A DNA stretch of 64,000 nucleotides, taken from positions 38,683,866 through 38,747,865 of the forward strand of contig CM055096.1 in assembly GCA_029204225.1 (NCBI GenBank), read 5' to 3'. Position numbers and translations under genes: made by a program. Shown here piece by piece: positions 42,782 to 54,565 of the stretch (the first letter of the stretch is position 1; each line of letters starts with the position of its first letter). This stretch comes from Diphasiastrum complanatum. Lineage: Eukaryota > Streptophyta > Lycopodiopsida > Lycopodiales > Lycopodiaceae. Below the pieces are notes generated by a model. It was given only the letters and a program-made list of their open reading frames with translations. It was not told the origin of the DNA and searched no databases.

Positions 42782-43719
42782 GAGATAGATACGAGTTGAC
42801 CCATTGGATCCATTGGCACTAGTTCCAGTTCTATCTCTTGTTGCGCAGCTGCTAATCTAGGAAGTTGTGGTGCTTGATTCGCTGTCCTCCTTGCTACTGA
42901 TCGTTCAAATCTCAGATTCATCCGATGGTGGGGTCCAAGATAGTTGGATCTTGCTTGTACAATGGGATGCACTCTGGATTTTAAGGATTTGATCAATCTG
43001 ATTGGCCGGAAGTGAAAATCAGGCCCCTTGCGGTGGTTTTCCTTGATAACTTTTTACTCCTTGCACTGATTGACCTGAAATTTTGACAGTAGCTGGATCT
43101 GGTGCAGATCTTTCCATTGATCTAGTCTGCGAGGGTTCTCTGGTGCGAGGGTTCTTTAGCTGTTTTGCAGACAAAAAACTTTGATATCTCTCAGATCATT
43201 GGGAAGTAACTCTCGCAAGGATCACAAGAGCTAAATCTGGCCTGTATCTAACTCTAAAAATCTCTGCGAGAGTTAACTCTCGCACTGTGCAAGAGTTCTT
43301 GTGAAGATTTGCATTTTTTTTGATTTTTTATAAGGATTTTTTGAATTTTTATGATTTTTTCTCTAACTCTCGTAGGCTTCTATGCAGGTCTAGGACAATA
43401 CCCTAGAACTGCTGCCAGTCATGCGAGGGTTTTTTCTCACTGGTTTTGGAAAAAACAAAATCTGATGAAAATTTTGGCTCATTTTTCCTCCAAACTGCAG
43501 ATTTGTGTGTTTTTTTTGGGTTTTCTTACTGGTTGGAATTCAAGCCCTTAGAGGCTGTTCAGGGCCTCCTCTACCCTCTCACACCTCCTCCACTAGCTGT
43601 ATACAATCCAAACACAGAAAAATACAAAAAACTAACTCTAAACACCCAAAAATCCACCTAAACTACTCCAAAAAACAAGAAATAGCTAAAATACCGCTAT
43701 ACTAGTTAGTGGAAACCTA
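42782..43719 (-). other. Probable 5' leader and gag start of a minus-strand Ty3-like element
   Basis: It lies just downstream (minus strand) of a tRNA-Asp primer site. The frame near 42785-42996 (RRTANQAPQLPRLAAAQQEI, ELVPMDPMGQLVSIS) could be the start of gag, but I recognise no domain. The rest has no clear coding. Confidence 0.35.
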
Positions 43720-43737
43720 TCCCCGGCAACGACGCCA
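43720..43737 (-). promoter_or_regulatory. Primer-binding site, tRNA-Asp type
   Basis: The minus strand reads tggcgtcgttgccgggga, which pairs with the 3' end of plant tRNA-Asp with one mismatch. Athila/Tat-type Ty3 elements commonly use this site. It lies one base from an LTR end. Confidence 0.75.
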
Positions 43738-43738
43738 C

Positions 43739-44559
43739 TGTAGGGTCGAAGATCTCGTGTAACAGTAGCCCTCCCGCTTGCCAACAAGGGTTAGAACACT
43801 GGATAGGTGCCTAACTATGAATAGATGCTACTTTTAGATAGTTCTCTACTTTTTCTCTAACTCTATCACCACTGACACTACACACCCCTAACTCTACTCC
43901 ACTAAATAACATTCATCATGATTTTGTGAAGGAGAAGAATAGAGTAGAAGAGAGGAAGAGAGTAATAGAGAGAAGGTGGAGAGAGAGAGTGAGGGTGGAG
44001 GTTAGCTCAAATGCTCCTTGTGCTTGCTAATGCACAAACTTTAACTATGGAAACCAAAACCTTGCAAACTTGAGAGCAAAAGGAAAACACAATCAAGCAC
44101 ATTAGCAATTAGTGAATAATAAGTGAGGATGCTTCTCTCCAAAATTTGGTAGAGTGTCCTTCTTCTCATTAAGCATCCAAATAGAGTACATGAGATGTCT
44201 TTTTATAAATGGGGAAGGCCCTTGCCTCAAAATACTATTGGCTAATATGTACACTAATCCTATCCATTCATCTCGGACCCAACTTGATCCAAGGGTCCAC
44301 AAAAAGTACATTAGAATTCACAAGATTCATGTGAGCCCAAGTTGGACCCAACTCTAAAATAATAGACTTCTAAGTTTAAAATGAGTTTGGACCTCAAGTT
44401 TTATTTTAATTACAAGGGGCCCAAGTCCATTATTTCTATTTACAATCGCCTTGTGTGCTCATTTGGTCATGGTCTTATACTTGCAGGAAGCCATGCCCTC
44501 GCAACAAATTTATTGACTCATTTTCTTTTATTCGCTCTATGTTGGGAACACCCCCAACA
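43739..44559 (-). repeat. LTR of a Ty3/gypsy-type element
   Basis: On the minus strand the LTR begins TGTTGGGGGTG at 44559, preceded by a purine-rich atgggaggg (44560-44568), and ends CA at 43739 next to the tRNA-Asp primer site. The length is about 820 bases. A polypurine-like tract on one side and a primer site on the other suggest an LTR shared by two tandem elements, or a chance purine run. Confidence 0.6.
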
Positions 44560-44569
44560 CCCTCCCATG

Positions 44570-45904
44570 ATAGTCATCTTCACCATGGAGGATAGTTTTT
44601 TTTTGTCCTTCATTTTTGGAAATTCAAGCAAAGTTTTAATTTTTTTTCCTCGTTTTTTTTTCTTCATATAATTGAGGAGGAAACTCCCTTGTTTGAAGGC
44701 TATTTGCATGGCATCCATGTCCAGTATTGAGAATATGGAATAATGTTTGATATAGTTATTTGGCACTCAACTGTTTGAGATTATTAGTTATGTCTCAATA
44801 TTCCAATCAATGGTTATATAATTAATAACCTTGAGAGGGCCTAGAGACTTCAATGTCGACACGTGGCATAACGCATGGTGTTTTACGACTATGTGCATGT
44901 TGAGGAATATCAATATTAAAAATTTTGAGATTATTAGTGTATTAGAGTTTTGGATGGAATATTTCCAAAATTTGGAGACTATAAGTACTTATAGAAACTC
45001 ACCCTACTTCCAAACTCTAGTTTATGGTTACTAGAATCCTATCCTCAGATGCATTCATTTACCATGGCTTAAAGGTGAAGCTGTTGTGGGTTGATTTTTA
45101 ACTTCTAGTCAGTTGGGTGTGTTACATCCATGTTCAGTTCATAGGATTTGGAATAATTCTTGATGTGGATATTCGGTACTCCAGCTTACAAGCTTTTTAT
45201 TATGCCTCGCCATTTCAAACTAGGCAAAAAATTAAAATAATAACCTTGTGGAGCTAGTGCATGGTGTCTGACGACTATCTATTCATGTAAAGGAGATAAA
45301 AAAAATTGGATGAGAATTGAAATCTTATAAAAAATATTCCTAGGCCCTAGGGGGTGCGACTATCTTGTGAATAAGCATTTTGTGAGTTTTGTGAATATTT
45401 CAAGTATAAATTGTCTAGCAATGTGGCACCACTTATGTTACATATCCAATCTAGCTATGTGGCACCACTTATCCAATCTAACAATGTGGCTTATGTTCCT
45501 TATGGTATCATGCACAGTTTTATAGTCTATTGCCACTTTTTAATGAGTTCAAGGAAGCAATGAAAAAGCTAGATAGGTGCTAATTACATTGCAATTTCTA
45601 GCAAGAACAAATTTCATACATAATTGGATGTACAGAATTTGAGAAAACATGTTTGAATTGCAAATGCGCAAGTAAACAAGAGAACCCAATAGTGAAATCA
45701 ATGACTAACTATAGATATTGTAGAAGTCTATTGGTTGAGCAAGTACACGTTTTAGAGAACTTTCTTGTATTCAAGAAACGTAATTTTTTCACGCAATCTG
45801 TTTTTTTGTTTGAATTTAGAAATTGCACTACTTGACTTTTTATATTGCATTTCATGATTTCCTTTCCATTCAAAGTTAAATTGGCAAACTACATGCTGGT
45901 GTTT
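44570..45904. other. No gene recognised
   Basis: On the minus strand the stretch next to the LTR could be the 3' end of a Ty3-like internal region. No domain is recognisable, and the rest is AT-rich. Confidence 0.4.
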
Positions 45905-46443
45905 TGAAAACTTTTCACACGTGTGAACCAGCTGCAAGTACAAAGGATCAAGAGAATGAATGATTGCACACTAAACTAGCTTCTATTCCAAAAACAATGA
46001 GATGGAAAACATTGGCAAGCTAGTTAGCATGAAGGCAAGAGCATTCATCACAATCTAACTATCATTACACCTCAAATGGAAGCTTTACTTGAAGAAGTGT
46101 CTTCTTGAGGTACAAAGCCACCTTATTTACAATACAAGAGGCCTTCTAGAACTTGTGGAGAGAGTGAACAATCTAGATGCCAGATAGCCTCTACCTCTCT
46201 AGTAGATGACAAAAAGAGAAATGGATAAGACTTGAGAATCTCTCTTTTTGAGAATCCTTTGACCTACAAGAGTAGCCTCAAATGCTTCTTGATAGATTCT
46301 AGACCTACACATTACTATGAAGACTAAAAATCTAACTTGACTCTAATTGGAAAATTACTAGACTAGTCTACCTCAAGTTTGGACAAACCCCAAAACTTGA
46401 ATCTCTAAGTTTAATATTATTTTAATTTTACAATATTTTCACA
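45905..46443 (-). repeat. 3' LTR (minus-strand sense)
   Basis: It begins TGTGAAAATATTG at 46443 and ends TTTTCA at 45905 on the minus strand. It contains cacacgtgtg at 45916, matching the other LTR at 49947. Confidence 0.9.
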
Positions 46444-46452
46444 CTCCTCCTT
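46444..46452 (-). other. Polypurine tract
   Basis: The minus strand reads aaggaggag immediately before the LTR start. Confidence 0.75.
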
Positions 46453-46468
46453 AAAATAAAATGAATAT

Positions 46469-47972
46469 TTACAATATTAAGGACTTGGAGATCAAAACCA
46501 AGATTTGATCTATGTCTTTCAAAGTCAACTTCTTAGCTAGAGGCTTGGTGAGAAAATCTGCATAACAATTTGAAGTTGATACATGCTCAAGGAGAATCTC
46601 ACCATCCATAACGTTTTCTCTTACATAGTGGTGTGCTACCTCTATGTGTTTACTGCTTGCATGGAAGATTGGATTGCTTACAAGATATTGGGCCGAGATG
46701 CTATCACATTTGATGCAAGGTATTTCCTCCTCTTGAATAATCCCGAGCTCCACTAGTAACCTTTTGATCCAAATGACTTCCTTTGTCGTGATAGTCAAAG
46801 CCTTGTACTCGGCTTCACATGAGGATAAGGAGATGATGTCTTGCTTCTTAGATTGCCAAGAGACAAGATTACCTCCCAAAAATATTGTGTAAGCACTTTT
46901 GGACTTTGTATCCATCTTATCACTTGCAAAATCCGAATCTGAAAGGCAACAAGGCTTAAATAATGTCTTTTAAAACAAAGTCCATAGTCTTGTAAAACAA
47001 AGTCTGTAGATGCAACATATCTCAAGATCCTCTCCCCCTTTTCCCAATCATGGATCTTTGGATTTCGCATGCTTTGACTAAGCTTATGCACACTAAAACT
47101 AAGATTAGCCCTAGTGATAGTGAGCCATATTAAAGAGCCTATTAGACTTCTAAAAAGTGTGATGTCCTCAAAGGATGCTTCATCACAAGTTTTAGTGTGT
47201 TTAACATTAGACTCCATAGGAGTATCTATGCTTTTACAATCTTGCATTCTAAACTTTTTAAGCATAGATCTTACATAACTTTCTTGAGAAATGAAAGCTA
47301 AGTCATTAGAGATCTTAATATCTAGTCCAAGTACATGATGTAAAAATCCAAGATCTTGCATTTTGAATTCCTTTCCTAAGGAGATCTTGGTATCAACAAG
47401 TAAATCCATGTTGCTTCCACATAATAGAATGTCATCAACATAAATAAGCAACATGATTACATCATTACCAACATGTTTAAGATATAATGATGGATTATAT
47501 GAACTAATCTTGAAACCAATAGAAAGAAGATAAGTGTTCAACCTCTCATACCAAGCCCTTGGAGCTTGTTTCAAGCCATAAAGGCTTTTCGAAAGTAAGC
47601 ATACTTTTGATCCTTTGCCATTCACAACAAAACCTAGAAATTGATGCATATATATTTCTTCTTCTAAGTAACCATTTAAGAAAGCTGTGTAAACATCAAG
47701 TTGAAGCATTTTCCAATCATAAAAACACCAAATAGTAATGAGGAATCTAATGGTACCATCTTTGCTATGGGAGAAACGGTTTCTTCATAATCTATGCCTT
47801 TGATTTGGGCATAGCCTTTAGCACAAAGCCTTGCTTTTAACTTATTGATTGATCCATCATTATTGAGCTTGATTCTATAGACCCACTTGCATCCAATGAC
47901 ATGCTTGTCATTAGGTGGATCTACAAGTTGCCAAGTCTCATTTTTCATCAAAGCTTCATACTCGGCCTCCAT
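46469..47972 (-). pseudogene. Copia reverse transcriptase and RNase H
   Basis: RT starts at about 48045 (SSVEEAL, then MEAEYEALMKNETWQLVDPP), shifts frame near 47700 and continues MLQLDVYTAFLNGYLEEEIY and SLYGLKQAPRAWYERLNTYL. It has an intact YVDD (LLIYVDDILLCGSN) and goes on to SLIWLTITRANLSFSVHKLS. After another shift near 46930 RNase H follows (DTKSKSAYTIFLGGNLVSWQ, SLSSCEAEYKALTITTKEVI, KHIEVAHHYVRENVMDGEIL). Catalytic motifs are kept, so decay is fairly recent. Two frameshifts break the frame. Confidence 0.88.
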
Positions 47973-48024
47973 AGCTTTGATCCAATCCTTTGATTAAAGA
48001 GCTTCCTCCACACTTGATGGTCCT

Positions 48025-48525
48025 TCAATGGAAGTGTGAAAAGCAAGTACCATCTTTAAAATCTACTTGTAAACCATCATCATTGAGTTGGCCTACACTT
48101 ATTAGATTTTTAGTCAAACTAGGAACATATAGCACATCATTGAGATCAAGCTTATCTAAAGATATGCTTCCTATGCCTTCTATCATACATTCCTCATCAT
48201 TTGCTGTATAGATACATCTTCTAGATCCTTTGTATGGTACAAGATTACAAAAAGAGTTTTTATCACTACTCATGTGGGATGAGGCACCACTATCTAGCCA
48301 CCATACATTAGAATGTTTGAAAGAGGAAGATGAGAAGTTATACATCATAAGTGAATATTCTTTGTCACAAGGAGATTCATCTTCACAAGTGATGTTGGCT
48401 TGCTTTTTCCTTTTGTAGCATTGGGAGGCAAAATGCCCGTTTTTGCCACATGAGAAACAAGTAACCTTGTACTTGTTCTTCTTCACATTGGATGAGCTTG
48501 GTTCCTCCTCGGATATCTTCTCCAT
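48025..48525 (-). pseudogene. Copia zinc knuckle and aspartic protease
   Basis: The frame holds a complete knuckle CFSCGKNGHFASQC, the protease active site WWLDSGASSHMS, and the flap and later region (LNDVLYVPSLTKNLISVGQL). It stops at GTCFSHF, where normally the pre-integrase domain would continue, and passes into RT start sequence within about 30 bases. This is the breakpoint of the integrase deletion. Confidence 0.88.
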
Positions 48526-49225
48526 TGCTTTTGTGTTGTCCTTGGATCTCTTGTCATTCTTCTTGTCTTTTCTCTTCTCATTGGTTTGGTGAAGAGTGCT
48601 TGATCACTTCCTCCATCTTTGAGAGACAATCTCTCAAATCTTGCCACTCGAGTTTGATGCCTATGCTCCTCGGATATCAAGACTCCTTGTAAGGCTTCTA
48701 AAGAGGGTAAGTCCTCTTTAATTGCATAAGATTGAACAATGGTATCAAAATCCTCACTTAATCCATTCAAAATAACTTGAATAATTTCTTTGGATTTGAT
48801 AGAATCATCTATGCAACAAAGATCTTTATGGAGATCCTTGACTCTAGAAACATAGGATGAAGCACTTTCATCCTTTTTTTGAAAACTTTGAAAAATCATA
48901 TTTCTAAGAGTAAGGACTCTTGAAGTATTCTTAGACTCATAAATGGATTGAAGAGTACTCCATGCATCTTGAGCATTAACACAAGATCTAATCTCTCTTA
49001 GAACTTCATTAGAGACATTTAGCTTCAAGACATAAAGAGCAATATGTGCTCTTTTCTTGAATTTGGGAATTTCTTGAGGATTAGTAGGCTCCTCCTCATT
49101 CCCATTCACTATATCTATTAGATCTTGAAGTAAAGAATGGATTCTATCCTAACTTTCCATGTACCATAATTTGTAGAAGTGAGTCTCTCACTTTGTTCTA
49201 ATAGATAAGATCCCATTGAAGTCAT
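48483..49225 (-). pseudogene. Copia gag
   Basis: From ATG 49225 the frame reads MTSMGSYLLEQSERLTSTNY and GTWKVRI, then shifts by one base near 49140 into LLQDLIDIVNGNEEEPTNPQ. The open core follows (LNVSNEVLREIRSCVNAQDA, NTSRVLTLRNMIFQSFQKKD, LHKDLCCIDDSIKSKEIIQV). Another shift near 48575 separates it from the knuckle. It is the same family as the gag at 41690-42606. Confidence 0.88.
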
Positions 49226-49923
49226 GTCTAGAAGTTTTGGCTTATTGAATGAATGTTTTCAGAGGTTCAAAACTAATCAAATGTAAACTATTGATCACTT
49301 GGAATCAAGTAACAAATGATTGAGAACTCAAAGATGGTAAAAAATGACAATTTCTAGATGCAAGTCAAAATTTGCACTTTATTTTTTCAAAGCAAAAGTG
49401 GATGAAATAAATTTGAGTTCACACGTGTAAAATAGCTAAAAAAATTCAGATTTATCATTTAGAATAGATCCAAACAATGTTTCTTAGATTGAAGAAAATT
49501 GAAAATAGTCAAAATTTGCTATTTTGACCCCTACAAAAAAGGATCCTTGATAGTACAGCCTTCAAGCATGTAAAACTCTGTATCTCTTCGTCAATATGCC
49601 TGACTTTGAATGCCAAGAACTCTCCTTAGGGTCCACCAATCCTCTTGAGGTCACTTGCATCACAATCTACACTTGATTAGCTTTCCATTCATATGCAACA
49701 TGGATGGAAAAAATGAGAAGTAGCATAGCCCCCACTCTATCTTGATTAGAGGCCTCACACGTGCTGCTATAGTAGGCCGTACAGCTCTAAAATCAGAGAA
49801 AAAGATACATTAATAAGTGATGATGGGAGTGGATCTAGTTAGCTCAAAATTGAGTGCCACCAACAATGATGAGAAGTCATTCCATTTGACAAAGCAATGA
49901 TTAGATGTGTATTCTCCTATCAA

Positions 49924-49935
49924 GCTTTGATACCA
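49924..49935 (-). promoter_or_regulatory. Copia primer-binding site
   Basis: The minus strand reads tggtatcaaagc directly after the CA end of the 5' LTR. Confidence 0.8.
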
Positions 49936-50471
49936 TGAAAACCTTTCACACGTGTGAACCAGCTGCAAGTACAAAGGATCAAGAGAATGAATGATTGCAC
50001 ACTAAACTAGCTTCTATTCCAAAAACAATGAGATGGAAAACATTGGCAAGCTAGTTAGCATGAAGGCAAGAGGATTCATCACAGTCTAACTATCATTACA
50101 CCTCAAATGGAAGCTTTACTTGAAGAATTGTCTTCTTGAGGTACAAAGCCACCTTATTTATAATACAAGAGGCCTTCTAGAACTCGTGGAGAGAGAGAAC
50201 CTTGATGCCACATAGCCTCTACCTCTCTACTAGATGACAAAAAGAGAAATGGATGAGACTTGAGAATCTCTCTTTTTGAGAATCCTTTGACCTACAATAG
50301 TAGCCTCAAATTGTTCTTGATAGGTTCTAGACCTACACATCACTATGAAGACTAAAAATCTAGCTTGACTCTAATTGAAAAATTACTAGACTAGTCTACC
50401 TCAAGTTTGGACAAACCCCAAAACTTGAATCTCTAAGTTTATTATTATTTTAATTTTGCAATATTTTCACA
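49936..50471 (-). repeat. 5' LTR (minus-strand sense)
   Basis: It begins TGTGAAAATATTG at 50471 and ends GGTTTTCA at 49936 on the minus strand, next to the primer site. It is about 96 percent identical by eye to the LTR at 45905-46443. Confidence 0.9.
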
Positions 50472-51149
50472 GTTTTGACAAGTCATATTGTTATTTTAAC
50501 AAGCAAACAAATCCAAAATTTAGTGCATTCTTAATGGTAAATCAAAAACAAAAAACTTTGATAATACTAACACTGAAGACGGAGAAATAAATATAATTGA
50601 TATCATCGAGAACATGTGGAGTAATCTCTAGTTAGTTTCATCGCACTCATCATCATCCACAAATACAGAGCAACACATTACATTGCATGGCGCAAATATA
50701 CAATCAACTTCATTCGACAAGTTTACTTGTACATGTGCTACCGCCTCAACATAACAAGGCAGAACACTACAATGATATTAAAATTGGCTTTTACCATATG
50801 TTAACATCGAACTCAGAAAAAAAGTTGTACATTGCGGAGAAAAATATGTTCACACAAGATTACCATATCTGAAAATCATTCAAGTCCCATTCTCGAGTAT
50901 CATCTTTATCGGAATCAATACACATCATAGCATAAACCCGTTTTGGCTTGTCTAGACTAGATACCCACACAATTGACAAAGTCAGGTACAAGACCAACAA
51001 AAACAATATAAAGCTAACACTTCAAAAAACATATATAAAAAAGAATGACTTACCATAACGATGTACTGCATGCTTTAGCAAGTTTTGGTCTCGATCCATT
51101 TCAAGCACATGTCAGCCCACTACAGTCGAATGTCAATCTCACCAATCCC
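50472..51149. other. No gene recognised
   Basis: AT-rich flank. The right end may be the 3' part of the minus-strand methyltransferase-like fragment. Confidence 0.35.
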
Positions 51150-51540
51150 CTCCAAGGTTGCTCAAACTAGACGCTTCACTTCATGAATTTGAGTCCTACA
51201 GGCAAACAACGTTGAGTCACAACCCAAGAACAGATCAACCACAACCTCCAACATAGGACTGAATACACCTACCAAGAAAAGTAGAAAAAAAAGGGCTCTT
51301 TTTCAACCCTCCATGAAATGGCTCTTTTGTGTTGAGATCAAATAGTCTTTTCAAACAAGAAAAATGGTGCATCCATATATCACTTTGGTAATCGTAACCT
51401 AGGTTGGCACTATATTCACTAGCTTTGACTTTCTATGCCTCTCCCTTGTGCAAAAAGCCTTTAGGTTGGTTATAATCCCCAACATGGCTGGGTCGAGGGT
51501 TCTTTCTTGTAGCCCAAGAGCAATTTTCAAAAGGTCTCTA
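51150..51540 (-). pseudogene. Methyltransferase-like C-terminal fragment
   Basis: After an acceptor-like ttgttgtag, one continuous frame reads RPFENCSWATRKNPRPSHVG, YNQPKGFLHKGEA, a TAG at 51433 (probably CAG), KVKASEYSANLGYDYQSDIW, LNTKEPFHGGLKKSPF and FSPMLEVVVDLFLGCDSTLF. The last part resembles the FxGxG SAM-binding loop of permuted amino-methyltransferases, with the final Gly changed to Asp. The HGG..KSP block before it matches HGGHERSP in the larger gene at 54.5-58.2 kb. The order and spacing support a diverged relative of that enzyme. I cannot exclude that the resemblance is partly chance. Confidence 0.42.
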
Positions 51541-52289
51541 CAACAAGTAAAGACCTGTGATACATTGTGCACATGTAAATTTTCATAAAAGAAATGACAA
51601 TTTCAAGATTACACATTCAAAACACAATTTAGTTGTTACCTTGGAAGTATTGTCTAATACAACTAGAAGTATTGGATATGTGACATCCAGGCATTTCCTT
51701 TTTGCTTGCACTTGATCATCTGGTCCTGCACATGCATCCACCTTCTAAACATTGACTTCCGTCCTCGACATGAAAATCTTTTTTGTTCAATGCTCGCAGC
51801 TTCCAATGTGCTATCTTTTTAAATCTACTCTCCAAGGCAGATCCCACATCTACTGCATCACTCTGCATCTATATCTCCCAGCCTTCCATTGTGAGAAGCC
51901 CTCAAGAATGGTTCCTATACAAAGCTCATTCTTCATCAAACTAAATCCCACTAGGAAAATCAATCCACCATGGGTTGTTTGCAATATCCCATGGTATCAA
52001 TCCCCCCTCTCTACCAAGGTGATATTTCTTGTTCTACATGCAACTATCACTCTCTAAAATCTACATACGCAACAAAAAATGCTAGCACATTCTACCAACC
52101 TCTTTATTTTGCACACCTTTTGACAAACATCTATACAATGTGACAAACAAAAAATGGCTCATATATCATCACAAACATGAATATCTATCTAACTTCTATA
52201 TGCAAATTACTCTAAAATATCATCACACACTTTACCTCCACAATAGACATTTTGCAAAACCACATATATCAGGTTGTTCGATGTCTTTT
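51541..52289 (-). other. Decayed coding-like stretch upstream of the methyltransferase-like fragment
   Basis: Short pieces such as VQAKRKCLDVTYPILLVVLD (about 51640-51700) read as protein, but stops and frame changes prevent a model. It may be the rest of the same gene. Confidence 0.3.
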
Positions 52290-52724
52290 TTCGCTACATC
52301 CTTGTCTGGCTAAATAGCATGAGCCAATTTTCTACAATATTGGATTTTCATGTCCCCAAAGGAGGGACTGCAAAGTTGGAACTTCCATTCCACCTACAAA
52401 AATATATAGTCAATTACTAATTGTAATGTCAAAAAAACAAACACCAATTAACATTATGCACAATACTATATCAAGTTTTTTCATGCTACCAAAACTACCC
52501 AACTTATAGCAATAAAACTTATCCAAATCTTTGCATTGGGCCAAAATGTCATTCGCAGTGTCCATAAGGTGCTCCAACCATGCTTCCATGTCGATCCAAG
52601 TTTGAAAATCTTTATCATCATTTGGAATTCCAAATTGTGCTTGCATTGAGCCCGCAACCAATTGGCATCTTGCATGTCTGAGTCCAACATTGGGCCTTAG
52701 GCTAATAAGTGCCACAGAGCACAA
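52290..52724 (-). pseudogene. Unrecognised coding fragments
   Basis: Two exon-like pieces occur. One is 52410-52724 (LRHARCQLVAGSMQAQFGIP, FQTWIDMEAWLEHLMDTAND, LDKFYCYKLGSFGSMKKLDI). The other is at about 52290-52395 (GVEWKFQLCSPSFGDMKIQY, stop, PDKDVAKKDIEQPDICGFAK). The composition is protein-like, but I know no family. They lie upstream, in the same orientation, of the methyltransferase-like fragment and may be its N-terminal part. Confidence 0.35.
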
Positions 52725-52956
52725 TTATTCAATAAAGTATTTTAAACTTAGCTTTTGTAAGTTCTTAAGTTGGGAAACACAACTTGACCACAAGAAACAC
52801 AAAGTGATCTTGACGGTCAAGATAATGATCCTGATGGAACTTCAATAGCCAATCAGAGTGAAGGGGGCTCACCTCTCAAATCTATAAGAGAGAGCCATTT
52901 CCCTTGTATTAAATAATCTTCTATTCTTCCTAATAAAACTCTGTCCATTTCTCTTT

Positions 52957-53129
<173 letters not shown>

Positions 53130-53227
53130 ATCTCTTCTCCCTTTCACTAAGAAAACCATGGAGCGATCACTAAGATCCATAGGTAGGATTTCTTTCACTG
53201 TTCACCTCCCTTGAGAAGACCAACCTC

Positions 53228-53870
53228 TTGAGGAGAAGATCTAGAGCCACAATAAATCGAATGCCATTCCACGGAGTTGATCCATCCGTGTTTAATTACA
53301 ATCAATGTCAAGTTTTCATGGACATGAGAGAACAAAGAGTGAAACAAATTCAAGAGGAAAATACAATTGAAGAAAATGATGATGATGATGAGGTGCAACA
53401 CGATGAAGCAATGCACAATATGTTTGAATCATGCTTTAATGAAGAAAATGAGAATGACGCTATGCACGCATCTTCCAGTGAAAATGGAGATCATGAACAA
53501 TTTGAGATGGATAAAGATGAGATTCTATTGTGCAAGGAGGCATACACTCCTTTGTATCCAGGAGCATCCATTTTGAGACTAGCTACATCAATTCTTATTC
53601 TAATCCTTCAAGCAAGCAGTGACCATAGTATCACATCATTATTCATGTACTTAACGCATAACACAACTTTTGTACTTTATAGCATATTTACTTGAAATTA
53701 ATTTGGTTTTTCTTTTCTAACAACTCACATTGCTATTTGTCTTTTCAGGTTGCTGCATAGAATACTTCCAAAAGAAAACGTGATATTTAAAACACGAAAA
53801 GAAGCACAAAAGATGATGAACGTACTACTTGGAATGGATTGTGCTGCTGCTGTTGTTAGCTATCAATTGA
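53228..53870 (+). pseudogene. CACTA-like (TNP2) transposase N-terminal fragment
   Basis: An acidic leader (ENTIEENDDDDEVQHDEAMH) is followed by KEAYTPLYPGASILRLATSI and SDHSITSLF. An intron-like gap with acceptor ttttcag at 53748 leads to LLHRILPKENVIFKTRKEAQ. The pattern TPLYPG...SD.S.T.L..LL...LP..N.......EA matches the start of CACTA TNP2 transposases, which cut and paste En/Spm-type elements. The sequence breaks off after LLGMDC. It is a fragment. Confidence 0.5.
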
Positions 53871-53873
53871 TTT

Positions 53874-54137
53874 TTTTTGAATGCATGCAATGTAGTAGGT
53901 AGTTGGTGAGGTCAATTTAAAAATGTATTGCTTAATGCTGGTACCAATGTGCATCATAAGACGCATGTTGCTATATATGCAAAAAGAAACTTTGCTCATG
54001 AATTGGTTTTTTGTAAATGCTTGCAATGTAGTAGGTAGTTGGTGAGGTCAATTAAAAAATTTATTGCTGAATGCTGGTATCAATGTGCATCATAAGAAGC
54101 ATGATGCTATATATGCAAAAAGAAACTTTGCTCATGA
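53874..54137. repeat. Tandem duplication, about 136-bp period
   Basis: The phrase tgtagtaggtagttggtgag occurs at 53891 and 54027, and the words in between are repeated in order (aatgctggta, aatgtgcatcataaga, gcaaaaagaaactttgctca). A partial third copy may follow near 54250. Confidence 0.85.
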
Positions 54138-54565
54138 ACATCTATAAGCCTGTTATTTGTTAAGTTGTAACGAGTAGCATATCTTCATATTGACTGTTTA
54201 GGGTGTTAAGCGTAAGGTGGAAAGAACATTGGTAGAAATGAGACATTTGCTACATATGCAAAAGGAAACATTGCTCATGAATGACTATAACCTTGTTGCT
54301 TATAGAGTAGTATGTTCACAATGCATCAATTTGATTATATAAGAGTGTTAGACAGAACAATGGTAAAGTTTGCTTCAGGAAATGCTTGTTTTATATTTGT
54401 TAAAAAACACAAAACCATGCTACTAGTCAAAGGGTGCTACTCCGAGAAATAACTTGACTTTAGTTTTGATGAGTCAAAAATAGATTTGTTTATGTGGAGA
54501 CCAGTGAATAGATCAAAAAAATATATAAAGCATCCCGCTAGTATCCAGTTAGATCCACAAAGATG

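Larger units (their letters stand above)
45905..50471 (-). mobile_element. LTR-bounded copia element lacking integrase
   Basis: This is a 4.57-kb minus-strand element with two LTRs of about 537 bases (about 20 differences by eye), a tRNA-Met-type primer site, a polypurine tract, gag, protease, RT and RNase H. The direct flanks share gttt (45901-45904 and 50472-50475), a possible target duplication. The coding region jumps from just after the protease into the start of RT, so the whole integrase is missing. Frameshifts in gag and pol make it inactive now. Confidence 0.88.
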
